From the NCBI GenBank assembly GCA_038137215.1, contig JAYQBG010000007.1, forward strand, positions 1 to 64,000: a stretch of DNA of 64,000 nt, written 5' to 3'. The translations under genes were made by a program, and so were the position numbers. Of the stretch, positions 1-7,989 are shown piece by piece. The DNA comes from JABJAG01 sp038137215 (GTDB lineage: Bacteria; Pseudomonadota; Alphaproteobacteria; UBA6615). The first letter of the stretch is position 1. Every line of letters starts with the position of its first letter. The notes beneath the pieces were generated by a model. That model worked only from the letters and a program-made list of their open reading frames with translations, ran no database searches and was not told the DNA's origin.

Positions 1-90
1 TAGAGTTGCCTATGGTCTTCCTCCCGGTTGGAGAAATCAGCGCTTTAGCCAGTTTGCGATATGCTAACTAACTGTTACGGCTGGATTAGC

Positions 91-109
91 GAGGCTCGGC
101 CCGAGCCTC
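91..109 (-). terminator. Possible hairpin downstream of the first oxidoreductase gene
   Basis: A short inverted repeat (GAGGCTC ... GAGCCTC, five-base loop) lies about 15 bases beyond the stop codon of the minus-strand oxidoreductase. No clear U-tract follows on the minus strand, so it may only stabilise an mRNA end. The rest of the first 124 bases shows no gene. Confidence 0.3.
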
Positions 110-124
110 AAGAGATCGAAAAAG

Positions 125-1114
125 TTAGGCGTTCACCGTCAGCATGATGCGACCGAAATGCTTGTTTGCGGCCGCGCGCTCCAGCGCCAGGGCGGCTTCA
201 GCGAAATCAAAGGTGCTGTCGATCGGCATCTTGAAGACCCCGGCATCGAACGCGTCCCACAAATCGGCTTTCGCCTTGCGGAACACCTCCGCATGTTCCT
301 CGAGCGAGCGTGTCCGCCCGGTGGTCCCGATATAGGTCAGGCGTCGTTCGGCGAGCATGTTGAAATCGAACTCTCCCTTTTCGCCGCCCAGACGGCCGAC
401 ATTGATGATCCGTCCGTGGATTTTCGTCGCGGACATGGTCTGGTTGAAAATGCTGCCGGAAATCTGATCGACCACCAGATCGACCCCCTTGCCGTCCGTC
501 ACTTCGAGAACCTGGTCAACCCAACCCGGATCACGTGAATCGAGGGCGAGGTCGGCCCCGAACTCCGCCAGTCGCTCGCGACGCTCTGGATTGGTCGAGG
601 TGCCGATCACGAGTCTCGCCCCCAGATGCTTTCCGATCTGCATGCCCATGATACCAACACCCGTACTCGCGCCCTGGATCAGGATCGTCTGGCCTTTCCG
701 GAATTCGCCATTGGTGACGATCGCGTCGTGCATGGTCAGAAGCGCAGATGAAAACGTGCCGCCCTGCAGCAGGTCCATACCCTCGGGGACCGGCAGTGTC
801 CGCCGATAATCGGCAACAGCGTATTCGGCCCAGCCGGCTGCGCCCACCGCCATAACACGGTCACCGACGGAGACACCGCTGGTGTCTGACCCTACCTCCA
901 CGACCTTGCCACAATAGGCCGCACCCATCACCTTGGCCGCGCCGCCAACATGGCCGTAATTCTTGCCCTGCGTGGTCAACAGATCGGACCGGTTCACACT
1001 GCAGCTCGCGACCTTCACCATCACCTGGGTCGGCTTCAACTCGGGTACATCCACTTCGGCGAGACCGACGCCGTTTTCGCCCAGTATGACGGCTTTCATT
1101 TTATCTTGTGGCAT
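125..1114 (-). CDS. Zinc-less MDR-family NAD(P)H:quinone oxidoreductase
   Basis: A 329-residue medium-chain dehydrogenase/reductase of the quinone oxidoreductase type, expected to be a cytosolic NADPH-dependent reductase of quinones or enones. The N-terminal GroES-like half carries NRSDLLTTQG (residues 41-50), typical of the QOR branch. The Rossmann half carries GASTGVG (148-154). The cysteine cluster of zinc alcohol dehydrogenases is absent. The start is preceded by AGGGAAG at good spacing; a second ATG at codon 6 is possible. The gene is divergent from a truncated LysR remnant, which may once have regulated it. The substrate cannot be told from sequence. Confidence 0.88.
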   Translation of the reverse strand: MPQDKMKAVILGENGVGLAEVDVPELKPTQVMVKVASCSVNRSDLLTTQGKNYGHVGGAAKVMGAAYCGKVVEVGSDTSGVSVGDRVMAVGAAGWAEYAVADYRRTLPVPEGMDLLQGGTFSSALLTMHDAIVTNGEFRKGQTILIQGASTGVGIMGMQIGKHLGARLVIGTSTNPERRERLAEFGADLALDSRDPGWVDQVLEVTDGKGVDLVVDQISGSIFNQTMSATKIHGRIINVGRLGGEKGEFDFNMLAERRLTYIGTTGRTRSLEEHAEVFRKAKADLWDAFDAGVFKMPIDSTFDFAEAALALERAAANKHFGRIMLTVNA

Positions 1115-1281
1115 TGCTTCCCTTTCAGACCCGACTCATTCACACAAGAGGCTGGGTCGGTGAAATTTGACTTAGATTACTTTCTCAGGACCTCATATTG
1201 CCAATATGTTCTCTGTCATCTCGCGCCAAACGCAAACAAGTAATCCTGCGCGTTCAGACAAAGTATTCTTATGTGTTCGAT

Positions 1282-1380
1282 ATGTATGACCCACCTCCCC
1301 TCAACGGTTTGCGCGCTTTCGAATCTGCGTTCCCGATCAGGGGCTGGCAACGTCCTTCTACATTTCAGCACTTGGTCTGA
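1282..1380 (+). pseudogene. 5' remnant of a LysR (GcvA-type) regulator
   Basis: The ATG opens with MYDPPPLNGLRAFESA, the usual start of the GcvA-like LysR helix-turn-helix domain (PPLNALRAFEAAAR...). After 16 codons the similarity ends. The reading frame then runs out of frame through the interior of the downstream glyoxalase-like gene and stops after 32 residues. The whole helix-turn-helix and effector domain are gone. The likely cause is a deletion whose left end lies near base 1330. Its position, divergent from an oxidoreductase gene, fits a former LysR-regulated pair. It is probably non-functional. Confidence 0.7.
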
Positions 1381-1394
1381 CGCGTGATCCCTAC

Positions 1395-2123
1395 ATGATG
1401 ACCGGCGTTGACAACATGTGGGCGAATGTCGGTCTCAGTCAGTTTCACCTGCCCACGCGGGGAACCCATGTCCTGCGCGGTTTTACCGGACTTATCCTGC
1501 CCTGGTTTGACACCCTACCCGATCGGTTGAACGCGGCGGCGTCCTTGCTGGCAGACACGAAATACGCGTTTGAAGCGCACAACTCCCACATCGATGTTAC
1601 CTGCCCCTGGGGCAACCGTATCCGGTGCCATCCGGCCGGACCCGAATTCGGGAACATGACCGTGGGCATGCCCTATTTGGTACTCGATGTGCCAGTTGGT
1701 ACCGCCGAAGCCATCGCGGATTTCTATCGAACCATCTTCGTTGCACCTGCAATCGTCATGGAATTCGAAAACGCCCCCGCGACACAAGTAAATGTGGGTC
1801 CGAATCAGAGGCAGTATTTCCGGGAGACCGATGTACCGCTGCCCGATTTTGACGGGCATCATATCCAGATCTATATCTCGGATTTCTCCGGGCCGCACAA
1901 ACGCCTGCTCGAGCACGATCTCACTACGGAAGAATCCGATGCTCACCAGTATCGGTTTGAAGATATTCTCGATCTGGAAACCGGGAAGAAGTTCTTTGCG
2001 CTCGAACATGAAGTCCGCAGTCTGCTGCACTCGCTTTATGGCCGTCCGCTGATCAATCGAAATCCGGTGCAGATGCTTTCCAATTACGTTCCCGGACAGG
2101 ACGCGCTCTATCCCAACCGGTAG
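1395..2123 (+). CDS. VOC/glyoxalase-fold protein lacking its normal N-terminus
   Basis: The 242-residue frame looks like a vicinal-oxygen-chelate (glyoxalase/bleomycin-resistance) protein with two beta-alpha-beta modules; the second holds DGHHIQIYISDFSG. The same frame is open upstream of the first ATG and reads LATSFYISALGLTRDPYMM, which is the conserved first helix of such proteins. No start codon exists in that stretch, and the open frame begins only at 1290. The natural start was therefore lost in the event that fused it to the LysR remnant. Translation could restart at 1395 or 1398, without a good ribosome site, giving a protein missing part of its first module. It may be a pseudogene. 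Confidence 0.65.
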   Translation: MMTGVDNMWANVGLSQFHLPTRGTHVLRGFTGLILPWFDTLPDRLNAAASLLADTKYAFEAHNSHIDVTCPWGNRIRCHPAGPEFGNMTVGMPYLVLDVPVGTAEAIADFYRTIFVAPAIVMEFENAPATQVNVGPNQRQYFRETDVPLPDFDGHHIQIYISDFSGPHKRLLEHDLTTEESDAHQYRFEDILDLETGKKFFALEHEVRSLLHSLYGRPLINRNPVQMLSNYVPGQDALYPNR

Positions 2124-2196
2124 GACACGCGGCGATGTCGACTCAATCTGCATCGCGTTGAACCAGAAAAGAAGCCGACAACGGAGAAATAATCAG

Positions 2197-2889
2197 ATGC
2201 ATATCATCGATCTCAGCCGTGAAATTCACCACCGTGCTCCCGCACACCCGTCACACCCGCCGGTGATCGTGACCGTCTGGAATGACCATTCCGAGATCAA
2301 ACGCGCCGGAGATACCGAATTCACCTCCAAATCGCTGTCGATCACGTTGAGCGACCATTCCTGCACCCATGTCGACGCGCCGGTGCATTTCGATCCGCGT
2401 CCCGATGCCCCCTCGATTGACGAAGTTCCGCTGGAGAACTTCTACACCGAGGCAATCTGCCTGGACCTCTCCCCCGCGCCGCGCCGCCATGAAGCCACGG
2501 TCGAGGAAATGGAAGCTGCGCTTGCCGCATCGGGCGAGACGATCAAACCCGGCGATACGGTCATGATCCACATGGGCATCCACAACGAGTTGTTCGGTTC
2601 CCCCGACTATGTGCACGAATTTCCGGGCCTGTCCGTAGCTGCGGTTCACTGGCTGGCAGACCACAAGATCACCATGTTCGGAGTCGAAGCGGTCAGCCCT
2701 GCGCCGGAAGGCGAACCGAACTATCTCGCGCATCTGGCTTGTGCCGAACGCGGGATCACCCATATGGAATGTCTGATGAACCTCGATAAGCTCGTCGGAA
2801 AAGGCCGGTTCCGTTTCGCCGGTTTTCCCCTGAAAATCAAAGGCGGCACTGCAAGCCCGATCCGCGCTGTCGCGATCTTTGAGGATTGA
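2197..2889 (+). CDS. Cyclase-family metal-dependent hydrolase (kynurenine formamidase-like)
   Basis: A 230-residue protein of the cyclase family (PF04199), which includes bacterial kynurenine formamidases and other Mn/Zn-dependent amide hydrolases. The metal motif HxGTHxDxPxH is present as HSCTHVDAPVH (residues 54-64), with the usual glycine replaced by cysteine. Later conserved blocks include the stretch around HEFPGLSVAAVHWL and FGVEAVSPAPEG. The ATG at 2197 is preceded by GGAGA; a TTG 39 bases upstream gives an unconserved extension and was not used. It directly follows the damaged VOC gene, but no pathway is evident. Confidence 0.82.
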   Translation: MHIIDLSREIHHRAPAHPSHPPVIVTVWNDHSEIKRAGDTEFTSKSLSITLSDHSCTHVDAPVHFDPRPDAPSIDEVPLENFYTEAICLDLSPAPRRHEATVEEMEAALAASGETIKPGDTVMIHMGIHNELFGSPDYVHEFPGLSVAAVHWLADHKITMFGVEAVSPAPEGEPNYLAHLACAERGITHMECLMNLDKLVGKGRFRFAGFPLKIKGGTASPIRAVAIFED

Positions 2890-2924
2890 ATGCGAACACA
2901 ATGTCGATAGTTGCAAGACATCTG

Positions 2925-2952
2925 TTGCGAATTGAGCCGGGTTTGATATAAC
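2925..2952 (+). promoter_or_regulatory. Candidate sigma-70 promoter of tRNA-Asn
   Basis: TTGCGA (2925-2930) and TATAAC (2947-2952) are separated by 16 bases, and the mature tRNA begins 12 bases after the -10 box. This rests on spacing and resemblance to consensus only. Confidence 0.4.
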
Positions 2953-2964
2953 CGCGCGCTCTAA

Positions 2965-3040
2965 TCCGGTGTAGCTCAGTTGGTAGAGCAGCTGACTGTT
3001 AATCAGCGGGTCACAGGTTCGAGTCCTGTCGCCGGAGCCA
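2965..3040 (+). tRNA. tRNA-Asn (anticodon GTT)
   Basis: A full cloverleaf can be drawn. The acceptor stem TCCGGTG pairs with CGCCGGA with one G-T wobble. The D-arm contains AGCTCAGTTGGTAGAGC. The anticodon loop CTGTTAA gives anticodon GTT, the T-loop is GGTTCGAGTCC, discriminator base G is at 3037, and the 3' CCA is encoded. A terminator follows within 10 bases, so it looks like a single-gene transcript. Confidence 0.97.
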
Positions 3041-3046
3041 GATTCC

Positions 3047-3078
3047 AAGGCCGACCCTCACCGGGGTCGGCCTTCTCT
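3047..3078 (+). terminator. Rho-independent terminator of tRNA-Asn
   Basis: A perfect 11-base-pair stem (AAGGCCGACCC with GGGTCGGCCTT) with a six-base loop lies directly after the tRNA, followed by a pyrimidine-rich TCTCTCTTT tail. Confidence 0.85.
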
Positions 3079-3183
3079 CTTTGGCACATGATGTATTCCA
3101 AAAAAAATGGAGATGTTTCTCCTCTGTAGTAGTAATGTGCTCAAAAACGAACTCCGATGAACGGTGTCGAGTCGGGGAGCAAC

Positions 3184-3681
3184 ATGGTCGAAAATCTGGC
3201 AACACTGCCTCCGGGCGGCTCCCTTCGAGACTCCATTGATGAATCCGTTCGTGGCAAAGTCATCGAACGCGGACTGGCTTATTGGAACTCAAAGCTTCAG
3301 GGCGACGCCATACCGGCGCGGCGTGACATTGAGCCGCTCGATATCCCCGAGCTTCTGCCCCAGGTCATCCTGCTCGACGTCGCCCGCGACCCTTGAAACT
3401 TTCGGTTTCGGCTGATCGGGACCAATGTGGTTTATCATCTTTCCCAGGACTGGACCGGAACGTGGTTGCGCGAAATCGGCCACATGGCACCGCCCAGCCG
3501 CATCTTCAATGCGTGCGTGGAAGTCGCGGCGTCCGGCAAGCCATTGCGCAGTCAGACCCCCTATGTCGGACCGCACCAGAATTTCATCACGGCCGAAGAT
3601 ATCATCCTGCCACTGGCCGATGACGGTCAGACGGTGGATATGCTTTTGGTGTTTGTCGAACACTTCTCCAGGTTCGACTAA
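3184..3681 (+). pseudogene. PAS_5-type protein interrupted by an in-frame TGA
   Basis: The frame encodes a PAS_5-like protein of about 165 residues: an N-terminal half ending LPQVILLDVARDP, then TGA at 3394-3396, then in the same frame NFRFRLIGTNVVYHLSQDWTG and the remainder of the domain to a stop at 3679. In intact relatives the segment reads continuously, as in RDPxxFRFRLIGT. A C-to-T change of an arginine CGA codon would explain it, but the ancestral codon is not known. No ribosome site or good start lies just after the stop. TGA is a normal stop in neighbouring genes. I see no selenocysteine insertion element. Confidence 0.75.
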
Positions 3682-3727
3682 CCGAATTTGATTGGCGTAA
3701 TGCGCCCATGCCCGCCATATTCGCTGC

Positions 3728-4558
3728 GTGCGTTTTATTGCAACACTTGTCTTTACGGCAGCGCTGGCCTGTCTGAACCCCGCTGCAGGTCTGGCGAACG
3801 ACCCCCTGCCTGTCGATCTGGAACTGGTTCTGGCCGTCGATGCCTCGGCGAGCATCGACACCCGTGAAGCAGCACTACAGCGTGCGGGCTACATCTCAGC
3901 ACTGAAAGACCCGCGTGTTCTCGCGCGCATTGCCAAGGGATCCTTCGGCCGGATCGCGGTGGCCTATGTCGGATGGGCCGGATCTCAGAAAACAATCGTC
4001 GACTGGACGATAATTGAGGACAAGGCCTCTGCCGAGGCCTTCGCGGTTGCCTTGCGAGCCGCGCCCTTTCACACCGAAACAGCCACTTCAATCAGTGCGG
4101 CCCTGGAGTATTCCGAGCGCCTGTTCGAAGACAACAACATCGACAGCCTGCGTCGAGTGATCGATATCTCGGGAGATGGATTCAACTGGGCCGGGCGACC
4201 GATCGATATCGCGCGGCCCGAGATCGTCGCGGCCGGAATCACGATCAATGCCTTGCCGATTCTGCGCTTCGACGAGGCCGGCAGGATCACCAATCCCGGT
4301 CTGGACAAGTATTATCGCGAACGCGTGATCGGCGGTCCGGGCGCGTTCCTTATCCCGATTTATGGAACCTCGGCATTTGCCGAGGCGATCCTGCGAAAAC
4401 TTATCATCGAGATTGCCGGCCTCTCCGCTTCAGATCCTACGCAACTCGCGCATCTGCCGGGCCCTGCGCTCACGGTGGAGTATATAGATTCCACTCGCCG
4501 CGATAATGGCGGCACCCACAAAGGTCCCGGTGCCGGGAAAATCCCCGAAGAACGCTAG
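3728..4558 (+). CDS. DUF1194 secreted von Willebrand A-like protein
   Basis: A 276-residue protein starting with GTG. Residues 1-23 form a signal peptide (MRFIATLVFTAALACLNPAAGLA), here given by its ends only: MRFIA to AAGLA. The mature part matches the DUF1194 family, a von Willebrand factor A-like fold, with a MIDAS-like DASAS at 38-42 and the conserved DISGDGFNWAGRP. Family members are periplasmic and of unknown function. The last 40 or so residues are coded opposite the end of the neighbouring permease gene and look unconserved, so the original stop may have been lost and the protein extended. Confidence 0.8.
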   Translation: MRFIATLVFTAALACLNPAAGLANDPLPVDLELVLAVDASASIDTREAALQRAGYISALKDPRVLARIAKGSFGRIAVAYVGWAGSQKTIVDWTIIEDKASAEAFAVALRAAPFHTETATSISAALEYSERLFEDNNIDSLRRVIDISGDGFNWAGRPIDIARPEIVAAGITINALPILRFDEAGRITNPGLDKYYRERVIGGPGAFLIPIYGTSAFAEAILRKLIIEIAGLSASDPTQLAHLPGPALTVEYIDSTRRDNGGTHKGPGAGKIPEER

Positions 4559-5332
4559 ACCCAGGATCGTCGCCCAGATGAGTTCGGTATAGGCGAACGG
4601 CGCGACCAGAGGTGCTTCGGCGCGCTGATAGGCGAGGATAATCGCAAAGTGCCCCAAACCGCCCAGCAGGCCGGCTCCCATCATCATGCCCCACTGCTCC
4701 GGTGTGGGAGTTTCCCAGAAAAAGGGAACAATCGCCGACATCACGATGGCTCCGACAATGGCGGTATAGAAAACGCTGTTGATGGGGTCCGTCCGGTGAC
4801 TGATCATTCGTGTGATGATCTGATAGAACGCGTAGAAGACCGTTACCGCGATGGGCAACAGGGCGGCCAGTTGAAACAAGCCGCCGCCCGGCCGCACGAT
4901 CACAAGCATTCCGGCAAAACCGAAGAACACGGCCATCCAACGGCGCAGACCGATCTTTTCACCGAGGAACGGGACTGAAAGCGCTGTGATCAGAATTGGC
5001 GCCAGAAACGTGATGGCGATGGCATCCGCCAGGGGCATGAGACCCACCGCGGTAAACATGCAGGCTGTGGCGAGCAGGACCAGAACGGATCGCGCAAGTT
5101 GCCAGCCCTTGTCGGAGCCCGACATCAGTGTCGGGACACGTCGGGGAAACAGCGCCAGAACAATGATCGTATGAAAGAAATATCGCCCCCAGATGATTTC
5201 AACGAGAGGCAGCTCCTGGACGCGCAGTTCCTTGACGAACCCGTTCATGGACGCAAAACAGGCGACCGCAAAACACATCATCAGAACTCCCCGAATCGGA
5301 GCATCCGCCGGCCGGGATGAATCAGCGGTCAT
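4430..5332 (-). CDS. DMT-superfamily permease (EamA family)
   Basis: A 300-residue inner-membrane protein with about ten hydrophobic helices arranged as two EamA repeats (first repeat roughly 15-140, second 155-290), ending in a basic cytosolic tail RERRARQMRELRR. Family members export or import small metabolites, and the substrate cannot be predicted. The RYFFHTIIVL and AIAITFLAPILITALS segments are typical of the S-adenosylmethionine/RhaT-like branch common in alphaproteobacteria. Its 3' end overlaps the convergent DUF1194 gene by 129 bases. Confidence 0.88.
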   Translation of the reverse strand: MTADSSRPADAPIRGVLMMCFAVACFASMNGFVKELRVQELPLVEIIWGRYFFHTIIVLALFPRRVPTLMSGSDKGWQLARSVLVLLATACMFTAVGLMPLADAIAITFLAPILITALSVPFLGEKIGLRRWMAVFFGFAGMLVIVRPGGGLFQLAALLPIAVTVFYAFYQIITRMISHRTDPINSVFYTAIVGAIVMSAIVPFFWETPTPEQWGMMMGAGLLGGLGHFAIILAYQRAEAPLVAPFAYTELIWATILGLAFFGDFPGTGTFVGAAIIAASGIYILHRERRARQMRELRRI

Positions 5333-5435
5333 GATATGCCGGACCGGTTCGGTGAGCTGGCGATTCTGACGTCACTTGTGTCCTCTTCCTTCATCGGGGA
5401 CAAACTATCCCCTCGCCCGAACCGAAGGAAGAAAC

Positions 5436-5777
5436 ATGAGCAAGGACTATCAGGCCATCTCCGATGCACAGGACAAGCGCGCTGCCGAACTCTTCCGTGC
5501 CGCGCCTGAGATCATGCGCGGTCATCGTGCCGTGACCCAGGCCGCCCAAACGCCGTCGGCACTGGATGTGAAGACCACGGAACTTATGGCTCTCGCGATC
5601 GCCATCGTTCAGCGCTGTGAGGGCTGCGTTGTTTATCACACCAAGCAAGCCGTCTCGCATGGCGCGCGCCGCGAGGAGGTCTGCGATGCCATTGCCGTCG
5701 CGATCGAAATGGGTGGCGGCCCTGCAACGGTCTATGGCGCGGATGCGCTCGGTGCCTTTGATTCGTTCAGCGGATAG
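5436..5777 (+). CDS. Carboxymuconolactone decarboxylase / AhpD-like protein
   Basis: A 113-residue all-helical protein of the CMD/AhpD family. The redox motif CEGC (C61, C64) with H68 is the AhpD-type active site, which suggests peroxidase-linked disulfide chemistry rather than carboxymuconolactone decarboxylation. The ATG is preceded by AAGGAAG, and the frame upstream of it is not conserved. It stands alone between the divergent permease gene and a lipoprotein gene. Confidence 0.87.
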   Translation: MSKDYQAISDAQDKRAAELFRAAPEIMRGHRAVTQAAQTPSALDVKTTELMALAIAIVQRCEGCVVYHTKQAVSHGARREEVCDAIAVAIEMGGGPATVYGADALGAFDSFSG

Positions 5778-5826
5778 ACCATAGCAAAAATTGCGACGAC
5801 TCATCGTCAGTTGATACGCCTTGTCC

Positions 5827-6309
5827 ATGCGATATCGTATATTCTATCATGCCCATCTCTATATCGGCCTGATACTGGTGCTAACCCTGGCTGCCTGCGC
5901 CCAGGGAGCAAAACTTCAGCCCACTACGAGCAGCGAACAAAGTGCCGTCGAGAAAAGCTTCTCGCTGCTTACCGATGTTCCGATACCGCCGAACGCGACC
6001 CTGGACGTGGAACGCTCTCTGATCCTTGGCGATCTCGATCGCTGGACCGGTCGTATCATTCTCGATGTGGGACAGGCTGCCCCTCAGACCTTTGCGCTCT
6101 ATCAGAGCCAGATGTCGAATTTCGGGTGGGAGCCGGTCATGAGCGTTCAGGCCGAGGTCAGCGTGTTGTCTTTCACGCGCGGTGACCGGGCCGCCACGGT
6201 TCAGATTGAGGGTCGAACACTGGGCGGCAGCACTGTTTCCGTGACGGTCGCGCCGCGGCAAACCGGTCCGGTACCTGGTACCGCTCCTTCGACACCCCCC
6301 GCCCGGTAG
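5827..6309 (+). CDS. Putative lipoprotein of unknown function
   Basis: About 160 residues. A signal sequence ends in a lipobox LAAC with the modified cysteine at residue 24, so the protein should be anchored to the envelope. The body contains VPIPPNATLDVERSLILGD and a C-terminal domain with MSNFGWEPVMSVQAEVS, and it ends in a Pro/Thr-rich tail. I recognise this pattern only as an uncharacterised alphaproteobacterial lipoprotein. A TTG two codons upstream is an alternative start. Confidence 0.72.
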   Translation: MRYRIFYHAHLYIGLILVLTLAACAQGAKLQPTTSSEQSAVEKSFSLLTDVPIPPNATLDVERSLILGDLDRWTGRIILDVGQAAPQTFALYQSQMSNFGWEPVMSVQAEVSVLSFTRGDRAATVQIEGRTLGGSTVSVTVAPRQTGPVPGTAPSTPPAR

Positions 6310-6316
6310 CCGTCGA

Positions 6317-6817
6317 TCAGTTGCCCGTCAGCGCGCTCAGGCGCCGCGTGGCCCAGGTGGACGCCAACACCGCGCCCGAAAATACGATCGCTCCAATCTG
6401 GATGTCCGCACTCGACAACAGGCGCCCGTCGGCGACCAGAACGATGAGCGCAATAATGAAAACATCAAGCATCGACCATTTGGACAGAAACGCCAGCCAG
6501 CCGATAACCGGCCGTGCATAGGCATCCGTCGCATCCAGGACGTACCAAAGGGCAAGACCCGTCACGATTTTGACGACGGGAAAAACGACTGAGAACAGAA
6601 AAGTGATCAGAAACAGGAACCAGTCGCCCTGATCGAGAAACTTCAGCACGCTCTCGATCAGAGAGAAATCCGTTGCGAAGAACAGCGAACGGATCGTGAT
6701 CGCCGGAAGGACAAGCCCAACTACCAGGGCAACCAACGAAGCGGCCAGAACAAGGCCGACAACGCGGTCTGATCCCGTAGCACGCCGTGACAACGGTCCG
6801 GGCATGGTTGATCTCAT
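6317..6817 (-). CDS. PqiA-family integral membrane protein
   Basis: A 166-residue membrane protein with four predicted helices, resembling one half of paraquat-inducible protein A (PF04403). PqiA proteins work with MCE-domain proteins in lipid transport between membranes. The conserved segments are the SLFFATDFSLIESV region and the LAFLSKWSMLDVFIIALIV helix. The chosen start follows AGGAAAG, and the longer upstream frame is unlikely. No MCE (pqiB/mlaD) gene is nearby, and the CxxC zinc motifs of long PqiA are absent. It converges with the lipoprotein gene. Confidence 0.78.
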   Translation of the reverse strand: MRSTMPGPLSRRATGSDRVVGLVLAASLVALVVGLVLPAITIRSLFFATDFSLIESVLKFLDQGDWFLFLITFLFSVVFPVVKIVTGLALWYVLDATDAYARPVIGWLAFLSKWSMLDVFIIALIVLVADGRLLSSADIQIGAIVFSGAVLASTWATRRLSALTGN

Positions 6818-6945
6818 GGCACTGTCTTTCCTGCCGAACACAGAGAACAAAAAGGTTTGCCCGGTTTCGTGTACAGATAGCAATATAGATAGCCCCTCAT
6901 TTCACCTGAACATCGGATCGAAATTCCCGATCAAGGACAGAACCC

Positions 6946-7974
6946 ATGGCCCAGCACCGGAACCGCCGCGTCATTCTTGCCGAACGCGCAACAGGACTGC
7001 CGCAGCCCGAACTCTTCGAGGTCGTCGAAGACGATGCCCCCAGTCCGGGTGACGGCGAAGTTCTGATCAACAATGTCTATGTGTCCGCGGACCCCGGCAT
7101 GAAGGGATGGATCGGGGTCGCGCGCAACTATGCCAGCGTCGAGACCGGCGCGACCATGAAGGCGTTCAGCGTCGGCGTGGTCGTGGAGTCCAATCACCCC
7201 GATGTTCAGGAGGGCGACGTCGTGGCCGCCAACACCGGTTGGGCCGAGTACGTGACCGCCGATCCGGACTCCCCCACATTTCGAAAGGTTGACCCCGATC
7301 ATGGTCCGATCTCGACCGCTCTGGGTATCCTGGGGATCAATGGCTTCACGGCCTATTGCGGGCTCCTGGAAGTCGGCGCGCCGAAAGCGGGGGATACGGT
7401 TGTAGTTTCAACCGCCGCCGGCGCTGTCGGCAGCGCTGTCGGGCAGATCGCCAAGATCAAGGGTTGCCGGACGGTCGGGATTGCGGGTGGCGCAGAGAAA
7501 ACCGCGCTCTGCACGGATGTTTTCGGGTTCGATGCCGCAATTGACTACAAGGCAACCGACGACCTCGATGCCGCCCTTCGTGAGGCCTGCCCGGACGGTG
7601 TGGATGTCTACTATGACAATGTAGGCGGCGAGACCCTCGATATTCTGCTGGGTCAGGTGAACCTGCATGGCCGCGTGGTGATCTGTGGCACGGCGGCGAC
7701 CGATTCATGGATCCCGCAGCCGACAGGCCTTCGCCCCGAACGCAATCTTCTGGTCAATCGCATCCGGATGGAAGGGTTTCTGACCTTCGATTTCGTCGAC
7801 CGCTATGCCGACGCTCATGCCGATCTGCTGGACTGGGTCAGACAGGGCAAGATCAAGTACCGCGAAGACATCGCGGAAGGCCTGGAAAACGCCCCGGCGG
7901 CCCTGGCCGGTCTCTATGAGGGGCGCAACAGAGGCCGACAGTTGATCCGGGTGCGCCCCGATCCATTCCTTTAG
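6946..7974 (+). CDS. NADP-dependent MDR oxidoreductase (CurA / leukotriene B4 dehydrogenase type)
   Basis: A 342-residue zinc-independent MDR enzyme of the prostaglandin reductase/CurA branch, which reduces the C=C bond of alpha,beta-unsaturated ketones and aldehydes with NADPH. The signatures are NVYVSADPGMKGWI (43-56), the cofactor loop AAGAVGSAVGQ (157-167) and VDVYYDNVGGETLD, all hallmarks of this branch. It lies next to, and converges on, the damaged methyltransferase gene of the polyketide operon, with no sign of co-transcription. Confidence 0.88.
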   Translation: MAQHRNRRVILAERATGLPQPELFEVVEDDAPSPGDGEVLINNVYVSADPGMKGWIGVARNYASVETGATMKAFSVGVVVESNHPDVQEGDVVAANTGWAEYVTADPDSPTFRKVDPDHGPISTALGILGINGFTAYCGLLEVGAPKAGDTVVVSTAAGAVGSAVGQIAKIKGCRTVGIAGGAEKTALCTDVFGFDAAIDYKATDDLDAALREACPDGVDVYYDNVGGETLDILLGQVNLHGRVVICGTAATDSWIPQPTGLRPERNLLVNRIRMEGFLTFDFVDRYADAHADLLDWVRQGKIKYREDIAEGLENAPAALAGLYEGRNRGRQLIRVRPDPFL

Positions 7975-7989
7975 ATCGGGCCTCCGAGG

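Noticed and set aside
3394..3396. TGA as a selenocysteine codon in the PAS_5-type gene
   Set aside because: No selenoprotein family matches, the position is not a redox cysteine in relatives, and no stem-loop of the required type is evident after the codon.
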